DNA of 64,000 nt from Alcanivorax sp. 1008. Its GTDB lineage: Bacteria; Pseudomonadota; Gammaproteobacteria; Pseudomonadales; Alcanivoracaceae. The translations under genes and the position numbers were made by a program. The stretch is from the NCBI RefSeq assembly GCF_020667895.1, contig NZ_JAFMPS010000003.1, positions 185,161 through 249,160 of the forward strand. The letters run 5' to 3'. How positions within the stretch are numbered: position 1 is the first letter of the stretch; each line of letters begins with the position of its first letter. This document shows, piece after piece, positions 1-8,791 of this stretch. Below the pieces are notes generated by a model. That model saw nothing but the letters and a program-made list of their open reading frames with translations, was not told the DNA's origin and did not search any database.

Positions 1-1
1 C

Positions 2-1915
2 GCAGTCAAGGAGGTGTTTGCCTCTTTGTTCAATGACCGGGCGATCAGTTACCGGGTTCATCAGGGCTTCGAGCATGCTCATGTGGCCCTTTCCGCTGGC
101 ATCCAGCGCATGGTGCGCTCTGAGACTGGCGCTGCCGGGGTTATGTTCACGCTGGACACCGAGTCGGGCTTCCGTGATGTAGTGTTCCTGACCGCTTCTT
201 ATGGTCTCGGTGAAATGGTTGTTCAGGGTGCAGTGAACCCGGACGAATTCTATGTTCATAAGGAAACTTTGTTGAACAAGCGTCCTGCTGTGCTACGCCG
301 CACCCTTGGCAGCAAGCTTCAAAAAATGGTGTATGCGGAAACTGGTGCAACCGGTAAATCGGTTGAGACCGTGGCCGTGGATGCTGCAGAGCGAGATCGC
401 TTTTGCTTGACCGATGCCCAGATTGAAGAGCTGGCGCGTCAGGCTATCGAGATTGAAAAGCACTACGGTGCACCTATGGATATCGAGTGGGCGCTGGATG
501 GTGATGATGGCAAGCTTTACATCGTTCAGGCTCGCCCGGAAACGGTCAAGAGTCGTTCCGATGTTTCGGTTATGGAGCGTTACCTGCTTAAGCAAAAAGG
601 CAAAGTGCTGGTAGAGGGCAGGGCGATTGGCCAGCGTATTGGTGCTGGCGTGGTGCGTATCGTCTCCAGTATTCGTGAAATGGACAAGGTTAAGGACGGT
701 GACGTACTGGTAACCGACATGACTGACCCGGATTGGGAGCCAGTGATGAAGCGTGCTGCAGCGATTGTTACCAATCGCGGTGGGCGTACCTGTCATGCGG
801 CGATTATTGCCCGTGAACTGGGAGTACCGGCAATTGTTGGCTGTGGTGATGCCACAGAGATTCTACAGGAAGGGCAGGCGGTAACTGTTTCTTGCTCTGA
901 GGGCGATACAGGCCGTATTTATGAGGGACAGCTTGCTTTTGACGTGCAGCGCAATTCTGTTGAGTCTATGCCCAAGCTGCCGTTCAAGATCATGATGAAT
1001 GTTGGTAATCCTGACCGTGCTTTTGATTTTGCCTCATTACCCAATCAGGGCGTTGGCCTTGCCCGCCTGGAATTTATTATTAACCGGATGATCGGTGTAC
1101 ACCCCAAGGCATTGCTTAACTACGACAGCATCCCCCGCGATATCCAGCAGACCATCGATAAGCGAATTGCTGGCTATGCTGGACCGGTAGATTTCTATGT
1201 TGAGAAGTTGGTGGAGGGTGTCAGCACGCTGGCAGCGGCCTTCTTCCCGGAGAAGGTGATTGTTCGCCTGTCTGATTTCAAATCGAACGAATACGCTAAC
1301 CTGATCGGTGGCAAGCTTTATGAGCCACATGAGGAAAATCCGATGCTGGGTTTCCGGGGGGCGTCTCGCTACATTAGTGAAAACTTCCGCGATTGCTTTG
1401 AGCTTGAGTGCCGGGCAATGAAGAAAGTTCGAGACGAGATGGGCTTTAGCAACGTTGAGGTGATGGTGCCATTCGTGCGCACTGTTGGCGAAGCTGAGCA
1501 GGTCATCGAGTTGTTGTCGAAGAATGGCTTGCGTCGGGGCGAGAATGGTTTGCGCGTGATTATGATGTGCGAATTGCCCACCAATGCGCTGCTGGCGGAT
1601 GACTTTATCCAGCACTTTGATGGCTTCTCGATTGGCTCGAATGATCTTACTCAGCTAACGCTTGGGCTGGATCGTGATTCTGGTATTGTCAGTCATCTGT
1701 TTGATGAGCGTGATCCGGCGGTTAAGCGCTTGCTCAGTATGGCGATTCAGGCCTGCAATAAGGCTGGTAAGTACATCGGTATTTGTGGTCAGGGGCCAAG
1801 CGATCACCCGGATCTGGCTCAATGGTTGATGGAGCAGGGCATCGATTCCGTTTCGCTGAATCCTGACTCGGTATTGGATACCTGGTTTTATCTGGCTCAG
1901 CACCACGGCCAGTAA
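2..1915 (+). CDS. ppsA: Phosphoenolpyruvate synthase, 5' end cut by the window
   Basis: Makes phosphoenolpyruvate from pyruvate and ATP (AMP and phosphate released) for gluconeogenesis in the cytoplasm. The frame is open from base 2, so the start lies outside; about 637 residues remain of a family usually near 790. What is missing is most of the N-terminal ATP-grasp domain. The swivelling phosphohistidine domain is intact, with the catalytic His in [15 protein letters not shown] (bases about 778-822). The C-terminal PEP-utilising barrel follows, ending with the conserved [11 protein letters not shown] stretch and SLNPDS. A strong terminator follows directly. Identity is confident; the true start cannot be judged. 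Confidence 0.97.
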   Translation, partial: AVKEVFASLFNDRAISYRVHQGFEHAHVALSAGIQRMVRSETGAAGVMFTLDTESGFRDVVFLTASYGLGEMVVQGAVNPDEFYVHKETLLNKRPAVLRRTLGSKLQKMVYAETGATGKSVETVAVDAAERDRFCLTDAQIEELARQAIEIEKHYGAPMDIEWALDGDDGKLYIVQARPETVKSRSDVSVMERYLLKQKGKVLVEGRAIGQRIGAGVVRIVSSIREMDKVKDGDVLVTDMTDPDWEPVMKRAAAIVTNRGGRTCHAAIIARELGVPAIVGCGDATEILQEGQAVTVSCSEGDTGRIYEGQLAFDVQRNSVESMPKLPFKIMMNVGNPDRAFDFASLPNQGVGLARLEFIINRMIGVHPKALLNYDSIPRDIQQTIDKRIAGYAGPVDFYVEKLVEGVSTLAAAFFPEKVIVRLSDFKSNEYANLIGGKLYEPHEENPMLGFRGASRYISENFRDCFELECRAMKKVRDEMGFSNVEVMVPFVRTVGEAEQVIELLSKNGLRRGENGLRVIMMCELPTNALLADDFIQHFDGFSIGSNDLTQLTLGLDRDSGIVSHLFDERDPAVKRLLSMAIQACNKAGKYIGICGQGPSDHPDLAQWLMEQGIDSVSLNPDSVLDTWFYLAQHHGQ

Positions 1916-1928
1916 AGCCTACTGGAGA

Positions 1929-1953
1929 CGCCCACTTCGGTGGGCGTTTTTTT
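1929..1953 (+). terminator. Rho-independent terminator of ppsA
   Basis: A perfect 7-bp stem CGCCCAC/GTGGGCG (1929-1935 and 1940-1946) closes a UUCG tetraloop and is followed by seven T (1947-1953). It lies 13 bases after the ppsA stop codon. Confidence 0.95.
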
Positions 1954-1994
1954 GTAGGCTGTTATTGTCTTGTTACTGCCATGGGGATGGTCTG

Positions 1995-2297
1995 ATGGCA
2001 TTTCACAGGCTGGTTCGACTGGATCAGTTGTATGACGGGTTTCGTCAGTCCTTTCGTATCGAGCGCGAGGATGTCCTGCTTCTGCAGCGTGATGGCAGGG
2101 TGTTTCTCATTGAGGGACGTTGTCCGCATCAGGGGTTTTCTCTGGCGCAAGGCTCATTGCACGGAGAAAGGATTATTTGTCCGCGGCATGGCTTTGCTTT
2201 CCATATTGAGCATGGTGACTGCTTCCAGGCGCCTTCATGTCGTTTGAAGACCTGGCTGCCAGCGTATGATGGGAATTATCTCGGCGTTGAGATATGA
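1995..2297 (+). CDS. Small Rieske [2Fe-2S] protein
   Basis: A 100-residue stand-alone Rieske domain. The two cluster-binding loops are visible as CPHQG (C-x-H) and CPRHGF (C-x-x-H), separated by about 16 residues, giving the two Cys and two His that hold a Rieske cluster. Such small ferredoxin-like proteins pass electrons to oxygenases or reductases. I start at the ATG at 1995; a TTG at 1965 in the same frame would add 10 unconvincing residues. It converges on the sulfite/nitrite reductase pair (2339-4481), so a role as their electron donor is possible but only inferred from position. Confidence 0.8.
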   Translation: MAFHRLVRLDQLYDGFRQSFRIEREDVLLLQRDGRVFLIEGRCPHQGFSLAQGSLHGERIICPRHGFAFHIEHGDCFQAPSCRLKTWLPAYDGNYLGVEI

Positions 2298-2338
2298 GAG
2301 CCCGTAGTGGCTGGCCTCCCTGTTGATAGTGGTAAGGG

Positions 2339-2836
2339 TTACTCTGGCTGCCGTCGGTAAATTGGTCGCGGATCGCGGGCGTCGGCTTGGTAGGTGACGG
2401 TGAAGTCGTTCAGGCCTTTTAGTGCTTCGCTGGCGTCTTTGTCGGCGCGAATGTCAAATGCATTGAAGCCGCAGCGCCACATATAGAACAGCTGGTCTTG
2501 CAGTACATCGCCAACCGCACGAATCTCACCTTGATAACCATAGCGTGTGCGCAGCTCGCGGGCGTAGGAGTAGCCGCGACCGTCAGCAAACACCGGGAAG
2601 TCGATAGCGATCATTGGTAGATCAGCAAGATCACCGGCAAGCTCGGCTGGTTCTTGACCGGGTTTCAGGCAGACAGCGACTTTACCGTTATGGTTCTTCA
2701 GCGCTTCTTTTTGTTCCAGCCAGCAACTTAGCGATACGATAATGTCGCCATTTGCAGGAATGCCTTCGGCATCTTCCGGGGTTACCCGTACCCAGCTGTT
2801 TTCGCACAGCGCGCCGTCTTTAATTAGCTGGGCCAT
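2339..2836 (-). CDS. DUF934 protein, sulfite-reduction partner
   Basis: A 165-residue protein of the DUF934 family, whose members sit next to siroheme sulfite reductases and are annotated as probable accessory factors of sulfite reduction. Visible family features are the central IAIDFPVFADGRGYS segment, then ARELR-RYGY-GE-RAVGDVL-DQ, and near the C-terminus FNAFDIR. The start ATG at 2836 lies inside the upstream reductase gene (17-base overlap), so the two are translationally linked. The frame extends to 2899, but that part only shadows the reductase C-terminus. No catalytic residues are known for the family. Confidence 0.88.
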   Translation of the reverse strand: MAQLIKDGALCENSWVRVTPEDAEGIPANGDIIVSLSCWLEQKEALKNHNGKVAVCLKPGQEPAELAGDLADLPMIAIDFPVFADGRGYSYARELRTRYGYQGEIRAVGDVLQDQLFYMWRCGFNAFDIRADKDASEALKGLNDFTVTYQADARDPRPIYRRQPE

Positions 2837-4481
2837 AAATGCGCTCCTTAAAGGGTTCCATGCCAACACGCTCATAGGTGTCGATAAACAGCTCGCCATC
2901 GTGACGCAGCTCTACATACAGGTTGACGATTTTCTCAACAACGTCTGCGACTTCATCTGACTCAAAAGATGGTCCCATTTTGTCGCCGATGCGCGAGACC
3001 TTATCGCCACGACCTCCGAGGGTAATTTGATAGTACTCGCGACCCTTTTTGTCGACGCCGAGAATGCCGATATGACCGATGTGGTGGTGGCCACATGCAT
3101 TCATGCACCCGGAAATATTGATATCCAGTTCGCCCAGATCGTGCAGGTAGTCCATGTCTTCAAAGCGATGCTGAATTGCTTCTGCAATTGGAATCGACTT
3201 CGCGTTGGCCAGAGAGCAGTAATCACCGCCTGGACAGGCAACAATATCAGTGAGCAACTTGAGGTTTGGCGTCGCCAGACCCATAGACTCCAGTGCCTGC
3301 CAAAGATCAAAGAGCTCATCCTGGCGCACATCTGCCAGAACCATGTTCTGTTGATGGGTTGTGCGCACCTCACCAAAGCTGTAACGGTCGGCAAGATCGG
3401 CCACCACATCAAGCTGCTCATCAGTGATGTCACCGGGGACACGGCCGGTTTTCTTCAGGGTCAGGGTTACTGCCCGATAGCCAGCTTGTTTGTGAGCCCG
3501 GGTATTGGTGTGATACCAGCGGCTAAATGCCTTGTCGCTACTCAGTGCCTGCGAAAGAGCCTGTGGCAGGTCTGTCAGGGAGCTGTAGGCAGGTGCCGGG
3601 AAACTGGCACGCATGCGCTCGATCTCATGCTCAGTGAGAGTTATAGGACCATCTTTAAGTTCGGCAAACTCACGCTCGGTCAGCTCACGGAATTTGTCGC
3701 GCCCCATGGCTTTGACAATGATCTTGATGCGCGCCTTGTATTTGTTATCGCGGATACCGTACTTGTTATAGACCCGCAGAACTGCCTCCAGATAGGCGAG
3801 CAGGTATTTGGGCTCGATAAACTCGCCGATAACTTCGCCTGTCATCGGTGTTCGGCCAAGGCCGCCGCCTGCCCAGATCTGGAAGCCCGTTTCGTCTTGG
3901 CCATTTTCGACGATCTGCACGCCGATATCGTGTACGCCGATCAGAGCAGGGTCTTCATCCGGCACAGCGTTGACAGCAATCTTGAATTTGCGCGGCAGGT
4001 AGGCAAACTCGGGGTTAAACGTTGACCATTGACGAATCAGCTCACACCATGGCCGCGGATCATCAATCTCTTTTGCATTGACCCCGGCAAATTCATCGGT
4101 GGTGGTGTTGCGGATGCAGTTGCCGCTGGTCTGGATGGCATGCATCTGCACGCTGGCGAGCGCTTCAAGAATATCCGGTACGTCCTGCAGCTCAGGCCAG
4201 TTGAACTGGATGTTCTGACGGGTGCTGACATGGCAGTAGCCTTTGTCCCAGGTGCGGCAGATGTGGGCAAGCATACGTAGCTGTGCGCTGGCCATCATGC
4301 CGTAGGGCACGGCAACGCGGAGCATCGGCGCATAGCGCTGCACGTAGAGGCCATTTTGCAGGCGCAGGGGACGGTATTCCTCTTCGGCCAACTTGCCGTC
4401 CAGGTAGCGTTGCGTTTGATCGCGGAACTGGGCGACACGCTCGTCCAGCAGGCGCTGGTCATAATCCTGATAAACGTACAT
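2820..4481 (-). CDS. Siroheme [4Fe-4S] sulfite (or nitrite) reductase, CysI type
   Basis: Six-electron reduction of sulfite to sulfide for cysteine synthesis is the likely reaction. At 553 residues it has the two-fold ferredoxin-reductase-like repeat of the family. The siroheme/[4Fe-4S] ligands are visible as Cys416-x5-Cys422 (ACPGGDYC) and Cys459-x3-Cys463 (GCMNACGHH). Anion-binding basic residues occur around STRQNIQ (86-92) and NCIRNTTTDE (121-130). DUF934 follows and is typical of the gammaproteobacterial assimilatory sulfite reductase locus; no flavoprotein subunit (CysJ) is adjacent, so the donor is probably a ferredoxin. Nitrite as substrate cannot be excluded. Confidence 0.9.
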   Translation of the reverse strand: MYVYQDYDQRLLDERVAQFRDQTQRYLDGKLAEEEYRPLRLQNGLYVQRYAPMLRVAVPYGMMASAQLRMLAHICRTWDKGYCHVSTRQNIQFNWPELQDVPDILEALASVQMHAIQTSGNCIRNTTTDEFAGVNAKEIDDPRPWCELIRQWSTFNPEFAYLPRKFKIAVNAVPDEDPALIGVHDIGVQIVENGQDETGFQIWAGGGLGRTPMTGEVIGEFIEPKYLLAYLEAVLRVYNKYGIRDNKYKARIKIIVKAMGRDKFRELTEREFAELKDGPITLTEHEIERMRASFPAPAYSSLTDLPQALSQALSSDKAFSRWYHTNTRAHKQAGYRAVTLTLKKTGRVPGDITDEQLDVVADLADRYSFGEVRTTHQQNMVLADVRQDELFDLWQALESMGLATPNLKLLTDIVACPGGDYCSLANAKSIPIAEAIQHRFEDMDYLHDLGELDINISGCMNACGHHHIGHIGILGVDKKGREYYQITLGGRGDKVSRIGDKMGPSFESDEVADVVEKIVNLYVELRHDGELFIDTYERVGMEPFKERIYGPAN

Positions 4482-4608
4482 ATACTCTAAGTAACCCGCT
4501 AATTTATAGGGAAACAGGCGCTCAGAGACGCCGGGCGACGAACTTTATCAGATAAGGAAAGGAGTCAGAAGAAAGATACGGTTATATGGATATTCCGGAC
4601 AGCTGACG

Positions 4609-4827
4609 TTATTTCCCGGCGGAGGCCAGCACCATATTGACCAGGACTATCATGCTGACTACGAAAATCACCACCAGAACCACATACACACCGATAAAGT
4701 CCTTCGGATCGCCTTTGCTAAAGTCCCGCTCCCGGTTTTTGCCACTTTGCACTCCCAGCAAACTGGCCAGAACGCTGATTATGACTTGAATCAGATTAGG
4801 CTTCTTTTCTGGGTTCTGGTCGCTCAT
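4609..4827 (-). CDS. DUF2970 small membrane protein
   Basis: A 72-residue protein with the DUF2970 pattern: an N-terminal amphipathic segment (VIISVLASLLGVQSGKNRERDF) and one strongly hydrophobic C-terminal membrane segment (about residues 45-67). Function is unknown for the family. It is divergent from nfuA, with 137 bases between the two starts, and is likely transcribed alone; the sulfite reductase gene downstream starts after a further 127 bases. Confidence 0.85.
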   Translation of the reverse strand: MSDQNPEKKPNLIQVIISVLASLLGVQSGKNRERDFSKGDPKDFIGVYVVLVVIFVVSMIVLVNMVLASAGK

Positions 4828-4907
4828 AGCGTGTCCCGGGACTGGTAGTTGGTGCCAAGAAGGTCGCTATCATAACGCCTGATATGAGAAAGGGAAGGTC
4901 ACGGCCA

Positions 4908-4935
4908 TTGCGTCCAGCGAATACTTGACTAAAAT
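4908..4935 (+). promoter_or_regulatory. Candidate nfuA promoter
   Basis: TTGCGT (4908-4913), a 16-base spacer and TAAAAT (4930-4935) make a reasonable sigma-70 promoter. It would give a leader of about 23 bases before the nfuA ATG. The -10 lies inside the IscR-like site at 4921-4945, so regulator binding would block it. Confidence 0.5.
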
Positions 4936-4945
4936 GGTCGGGATT
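4921..4945 (+). promoter_or_regulatory. IscR type-1-like binding site before nfuA
   Basis: The 25 bases match the published type-1 IscR consensus ATASYYGACTRWWWYAGTCRRSTAT at 22 of 25 positions by my alignment. Mismatches are at positions 16, 23 and 24. The site ends 19 bases before the nfuA start. Holo-IscR would be expected to repress nfuA when Fe-S clusters are plentiful, and nfuA is a known IscR target in Pseudomonas. No iscR gene is in the window. Confidence 0.7.
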
Positions 4946-4964
4946 CCGGCCTGAGACCTGCTCC

Positions 4965-5558
4965 ATGTCCGAACAGCTGATTAGCATCACCGATAATGCC
5001 AAAGAGTACCTGCGTGACCTGATTGAAAAACAGGGTAACCCGGGCATGGGCGTACGCATATTTGTGGAACGTCCCGGCACTCCTCATGCCGAGTGCTGTA
5101 TGGCCTACTGCCCGCCAGGCGAGCAGGAAGAAAATGACGTTCGCTATGACTATGAGGGGTTCCACGCCTGGATCGAGGGCAAGAGTGTCCGTTATCTCGA
5201 AGATGCTTCGATTGACTTCAAGAAGGATAGTATGGGCGGGCAGCTGACCTTCCGGGCGCCAAAGTCACGGGTGCCGGACATTGGCCCTGAAGCCACGCTC
5301 GAAGAGCGCATCAATCACGTGCTTTACGCCGAAATCAACCCAAGTCTGGCTTCCCACGGTGGCAATGTGCAGTTGCTGGAGTTGACTGACGATAACGTGG
5401 CTATTCTGGAGTTCGGTGGTGGCTGTCAAGGTTGTTCCGCCGTCGATATGACACTCAAGAGTGGAGTTGAAAAGACCCTCAAGGAGCGTATCCCGGAGTT
5501 GACGGCAGTACGTGATAAGACGGATCACAGCGTCCGGGACAACGCCTACTTCCGCTGA
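4965..5558 (+). CDS. nfuA: Fe/S biogenesis protein NfuA
   Basis: Carrier that receives [4Fe-4S] clusters and delivers them to target enzymes under oxidative stress or iron shortage. It has 197 residues, the normal length. An N-terminal degenerate A-type carrier domain (residues 1-95) is followed by a Nfu domain with the cluster-binding Cys154-x2-Cys157 in GGGCQGCSAVD. Several candidate clients are nearby, including the siroheme reductase, RimO, NadA, QueE and TtcA, though location alone proves nothing. Expression is probably under IscR through the site just upstream. Confidence 0.97.
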   Translation: MSEQLISITDNAKEYLRDLIEKQGNPGMGVRIFVERPGTPHAECCMAYCPPGEQEENDVRYDYEGFHAWIEGKSVRYLEDASIDFKKDSMGGQLTFRAPKSRVPDIGPEATLEERINHVLYAEINPSLASHGGNVQLLELTDDNVAILEFGGGCQGCSAVDMTLKSGVEKTLKERIPELTAVRDKTDHSVRDNAYFR

Positions 5559-5601
5559 TCGCCGCAAAGCAGCGATCGCGGGGGCGTTTGCCCTTGTCAG
5601 G

Positions 5602-6390
5602 TCAGCTGCATTTGGGCACTCGTCCAGCAGCCAGAGCCTGTTCATAATAGGGCAGCACCTTAGGCATATATCCGCTCAGTCCTTTGATGCGGGTGTCATT
5701 GGAGGGATGGGTGGACATAAATTCTGGCGGCGCCTTGCCGCCAGCTGCGCCCATATTTTCCCACAGTGACACTGCCTGACGCGGGTCAAAGCCGGCCTTG
5801 GCCATCATTTCCAGACCTATCAGGTCTGCCTCTGCTTCATGCTTGCGGCTAAACGGCATGGATACGCCGAATTGGGCGCCAACCCCCAGAGCTGCAAAAA
5901 CCATCTGCTTTTGAGGGCTTTCTTCCCCGGCCAGTACCTGAAGTAGCTGCAGGCCGGTGCTGGTGGCAGACTCGATGGAAACACGCTCATTGCTGTGCTG
6001 GGCAAGCACATGACCGATTTCATGGCCCACAACAGCGGCGAGCTGATGCTGATTCTGGGCTACTCGCAGCAGACCGGTATGCACGCCCATAAAACCACCG
6101 GGCAGGGCAAAGGCATTGGCGGTCGGGTCTTCAAACAGATTGATTTCCCATGTCTGGCCACCGTCCAGAGTCGCCGTCAGTGCGTTGCTGACGCAGCGCA
6201 CATAGCTGATCTGGGCTTGATTGGTAGACAGGGGGGTTTGTTGTTTAAGTTGGCTGTAGGCGGTTAGACCCATTTGGTCCATTTGTGCTGCTGGCATCAG
6301 TAGCAACTGGCGTCTTCCCAGTGGTGATGTGGCGCAGGCGACCAGTGTTAGTGCGGCGACGCTAATGGCCACCCAGTTGGCTTTTTTCAT
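5602..6390 (-). CDS. M48-family metalloprotease, outer-membrane lipoprotein (LoiP/YcaL-like)
   Basis: Predicted periplasmic zinc protease of 262 residues. It starts at ATG 6390 (MKKANWVAIS) behind a GGGAG ribosome site; the longer frame to 6564 has no support. A lipobox LVAC places the lipidated Cys at 19. The zinc motif is HEIGH (123-127), with the third ligand in the EAEAD stretch of the following helix, and there is a conserved NAFALPGG loop. Such proteases degrade misassembled outer-membrane proteins. It lies convergent with nfuA, and its start is 5 bases after the ubiB stop, so it probably ends the ubiB transcript. Confidence 0.9.
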   Translation of the reverse strand: MKKANWVAISVAALTLVACATSPLGRRQLLLMPAAQMDQMGLTAYSQLKQQTPLSTNQAQISYVRCVSNALTATLDGGQTWEINLFEDPTANAFALPGGFMGVHTGLLRVAQNQHQLAAVVGHEIGHVLAQHSNERVSIESATSTGLQLLQVLAGEESPQKQMVFAALGVGAQFGVSMPFSRKHEAEADLIGLEMMAKAGFDPRQAVSLWENMGAAGGKAPPEFMSTHPSNDTRIKGLSGYMPKVLPYYEQALAAGRVPKCS

Positions 6391-6395
6391 TCGTA

Positions 6396-8060
6396 CTACT
6401 CCCATTCGCGCAGGTGGCGACGGGCCACCAGCATCATCCAGATTGACCAGGTACCACTGCTTAGCAGGATCAGCAGACCAAAAACAGAAATATCCCAGAT
6501 TGTCGGAGCCACTCGGCCAGCGAGCAGCAGGCTGCCACAGAGAATTCCGGCGACGGTCAGCCATGTCTGCACCAGACGATACTGGGAGCGCTCAAGTCGA
6601 GCCACCAAACGCTCCAGGTGGCGAGGATCAATGCCGTTGCCGGCACCGCCACGGGGGCCGCCGACGGCCGGTGGTGGAGCATATATCCGATCGACCACGC
6701 CTAGTGCGCGCATGCCCAGACTGCGGGCCAGGCGACCGGGGCTATAGCGAATACGAACCATACGCTTGATCAATGGCTCAGCTTCGCTCATCACGTCAAA
6801 AGTCGGGTCCAAAACCCGGCCAAAGCCCTCCAGTGTGATAATCGTCTTGACCAGCAAGGCAATGTCACTGGGTAGCACCAGATCGTGATTTCGCAGTAGT
6901 GCGGTAATGTCCATCAGCAGGGCGGTAGCATCAAGTTCCGCCAAGGGAATGCCGTAATAGCGAGTGATTATGTCTTCGATATCGGCAGTCATTTGTTCAT
7001 GCTTGACCGGAACGCCATCAGACCAGGAGGCAAGCACGGAGGCGCAACCTTCAGGCTCCTGCATGACCACGGACTTCATGATCTGCACCATTTGCTCCTG
7101 ACGCGCGCGTGTCAGTTTGCCGACCATGCCATAGTCGAGCATGGCAATACGGTTGCCAGGCAGGATGAGGAAATTACCGGGGTGGGGGTCGGCATGAAAG
7201 AAACCATCTTCCAAAACCATTTTCCAGGCCAGCGAGGCACCACGGCGGGCGATCAGTTTACGGTCAAGGCCCTGATCTTCGATGCGCTCTGTCTGTCTCG
7301 CTGGGATTCCATCAATAAACTGTTGCACGGAAAGTGCAGCAGAGGTGTATTCCCAGTACACCTTGGGAACGACTAGCCACTTTACCGCTTTCATGTTCTC
7401 GCGGATGCGGTCGGCGTTGCGTGACTCGCTAGTAAAGTCGAGCTCCCTGGTGAGAGATCTATCGAATTCGCGCACCAGTTCAACTGGCCGATAGCGACGC
7501 AGTTCCGCGGAGTTGTCGGCAGCCAGCTTGGCGACTTGATCCAGCAGGCGCAGGTCCGATTCAATGCGTGCTCGGATGCCGGGCTTTTGTACTTTCAAGA
7601 CCACCTGTTCGCCACTGCGGGTAACAGCTCGATGAACCTGACCGATAGAGGCTACCCCAATGGGCTTGGGGTCGACGCTGGCAAACACCTTGTCCATGGG
7701 TTTGCCCAGACTTTTCTCAATTTTCGGCTGCAGCTTGTCGAAAGGGATGGCGCGGGCGTTATCTTGCAGCTTTTCAAACTCCTCGATCCACTCCATCGGG
7801 AACAGGTCTACACGGGTGGCAAAAATCTGCCCGAGTTTGACAAAAGTTGGCCCCATTTCCTCCAGTGCATGTCGTAGTCGCTCGCCCGGCTGCATGTTCA
7901 GCATATCGCGGTCGACAGACTGACGGAACAGTTTGCTTGCCTGCTCCACAGAGCCAGCCAAACCCAGCCTGCGGATCATATCTGCAAAGCCATATTTGAG
8001 AAGAATGCCGGTCAGTTCGTTAAGGCGGCGCAGGTCGCGACCGGTATCAAGAAGACTCAT
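6396..8060 (-). CDS. ubiB: UbiB/ABC1-family atypical kinase
   Basis: A 554-residue ABC1/ADCK protein needed for ubiquinone synthesis, probably as an ATPase that helps lipid intermediates reach the Ubi enzymes. The invariant KxGQ motif is KLGQ (75-78). An Ala-rich nucleotide loop follows (GVASIGQVHRA), then the kinase core HADPHPGNF and the metal-binding DYG. Two hydrophobic helices near the C-terminus would anchor it in the inner membrane. I start at ATG 8060 (MSLLDTGRDL); the frame extends to 8159 only over the rluA gene. The rest of the ubi operon (ubiE, ubiJ) is not here, so an UbiB-like paralogue is possible. Confidence 0.8.
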   Translation of the reverse strand: MSLLDTGRDLRRLNELTGILLKYGFADMIRRLGLAGSVEQASKLFRQSVDRDMLNMQPGERLRHALEEMGPTFVKLGQIFATRVDLFPMEWIEEFEKLQDNARAIPFDKLQPKIEKSLGKPMDKVFASVDPKPIGVASIGQVHRAVTRSGEQVVLKVQKPGIRARIESDLRLLDQVAKLAADNSAELRRYRPVELVREFDRSLTRELDFTSESRNADRIRENMKAVKWLVVPKVYWEYTSAALSVQQFIDGIPARQTERIEDQGLDRKLIARRGASLAWKMVLEDGFFHADPHPGNFLILPGNRIAMLDYGMVGKLTRARQEQMVQIMKSVVMQEPEGCASVLASWSDGVPVKHEQMTADIEDIITRYYGIPLAELDATALLMDITALLRNHDLVLPSDIALLVKTIITLEGFGRVLDPTFDVMSEAEPLIKRMVRIRYSPGRLARSLGMRALGVVDRIYAPPPAVGGPRGGAGNGIDPRHLERLVARLERSQYRLVQTWLTVAGILCGSLLLAGRVAPTIWDISVFGLLILLSSGTWSIWMMLVARRHLREWE

Positions 8061-8122
8061 TGCCTGTTCCGTTCGGCTGTCAAAGGCCAGATGGTAGCGT
8101 TTATTGGCTGGCAGGGGGAAGT

Positions 8123-8791
8123 TTAGGAAAAAGGCGCCGGGCAGTGGAACTCTCGCCACTGATTGGTTTGCGGGTGTTCAAAGCCAATATAGCAGGCATG
8201 TAGCAGTAGTCGTGGTGAGCGGGCCAGAATATCGGCGGGCGCATAGAGGTCACAGCCTATTATCGGGTGGCCCAGCTCGCGCATATGAATACGTAACTGA
8301 TGAGAGCGGCCGGTATATGGCTCCAGTGCTACAAGTGTGCTGTCATCATTGATGTCGCGGCTTAGCACCCGATAGCGAGTCAGCGCCCATTTGCCATCTT
8401 CGCTAATCTTTTGTCTTGGCCGGTTTTCCCAATCACAAATAATTGGCAGCTCTACTTCACCTTGATCAGGACCTACAATCCCTGCCACTCGTGCGCGGTA
8501 TTCCTTACGCACCTTGCGCTCCTGAAAGTGCCGGGCCAGGTGCTTCTGCGCCGGGCCACCACGGGCAAACACCATAAGCCCGGAGGTATCCAGATCCAGC
8601 CGATGGATTAGCCGTATATCATCGAACTGCGCCGCCAGTCGACTCTGCACGCTGTCCTGCTTTAGCGGCCCGCGACCTGGCACCGACAGCAAGAATGCCG
8701 GCTTGTTGACGATTACCAGCCAGTCGTCCTGATATAGCACTAGCAGTGGCTCAGTGCAGGGCGGTGGCAAGTGATAGGGACGCTCGTCCAA
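8123..8791 (-). CDS. rluA: RluA-family pseudouridine synthase
   Basis: Converts uridine to pseudouridine in 23S rRNA and, for true RluA, in some tRNAs. It has 222 residues, near the E. coli RluA length, and resembles it along its length (LYQDD..V.NKP..LLSVPGR, then PLICDW.NRP.QK). The catalytic Asp is in HRLDLDTSG and the C-terminal LLLHA block is present. The start is TTG at 8791, directly after the stop of the upstream methyltransferase (TGA-TTG) with GAGG 7-8 bases before it, so translation is likely coupled. No S4 domain, as expected for RluA. Confidence 0.9.
   Translation of the reverse strand: MDERPYHLPPPCTEPLLVLYQDDWLVIVNKPAFLLSVPGRGPLKQDSVQSRLAAQFDDIRLIHRLDLDTSGLMVFARGGPAQKHLARHFQERKVRKEYRARVAGIVGPDQGEVELPIICDWENRPRQKISEDGKWALTRYRVLSRDINDDSTLVALEPYTGRSHQLRIHMRELGHPIIGCDLYAPADILARSPRLLLHACYIGFEHPQTNQWREFHCPAPFS

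Noticed and set aside
3027..4025. 332-codon open frame on the plus strand
   Set aside because: Fully antisense to the sulfite reductase, whose Cys motifs and length are intact; no ribosome site or family pattern.
5559..5601. Terminator between nfuA and the M48 gene
   Set aside because: Imperfect GATCGC/GCGATC and GGGC/GCCC pairs occur but no stable stem with a T-run.
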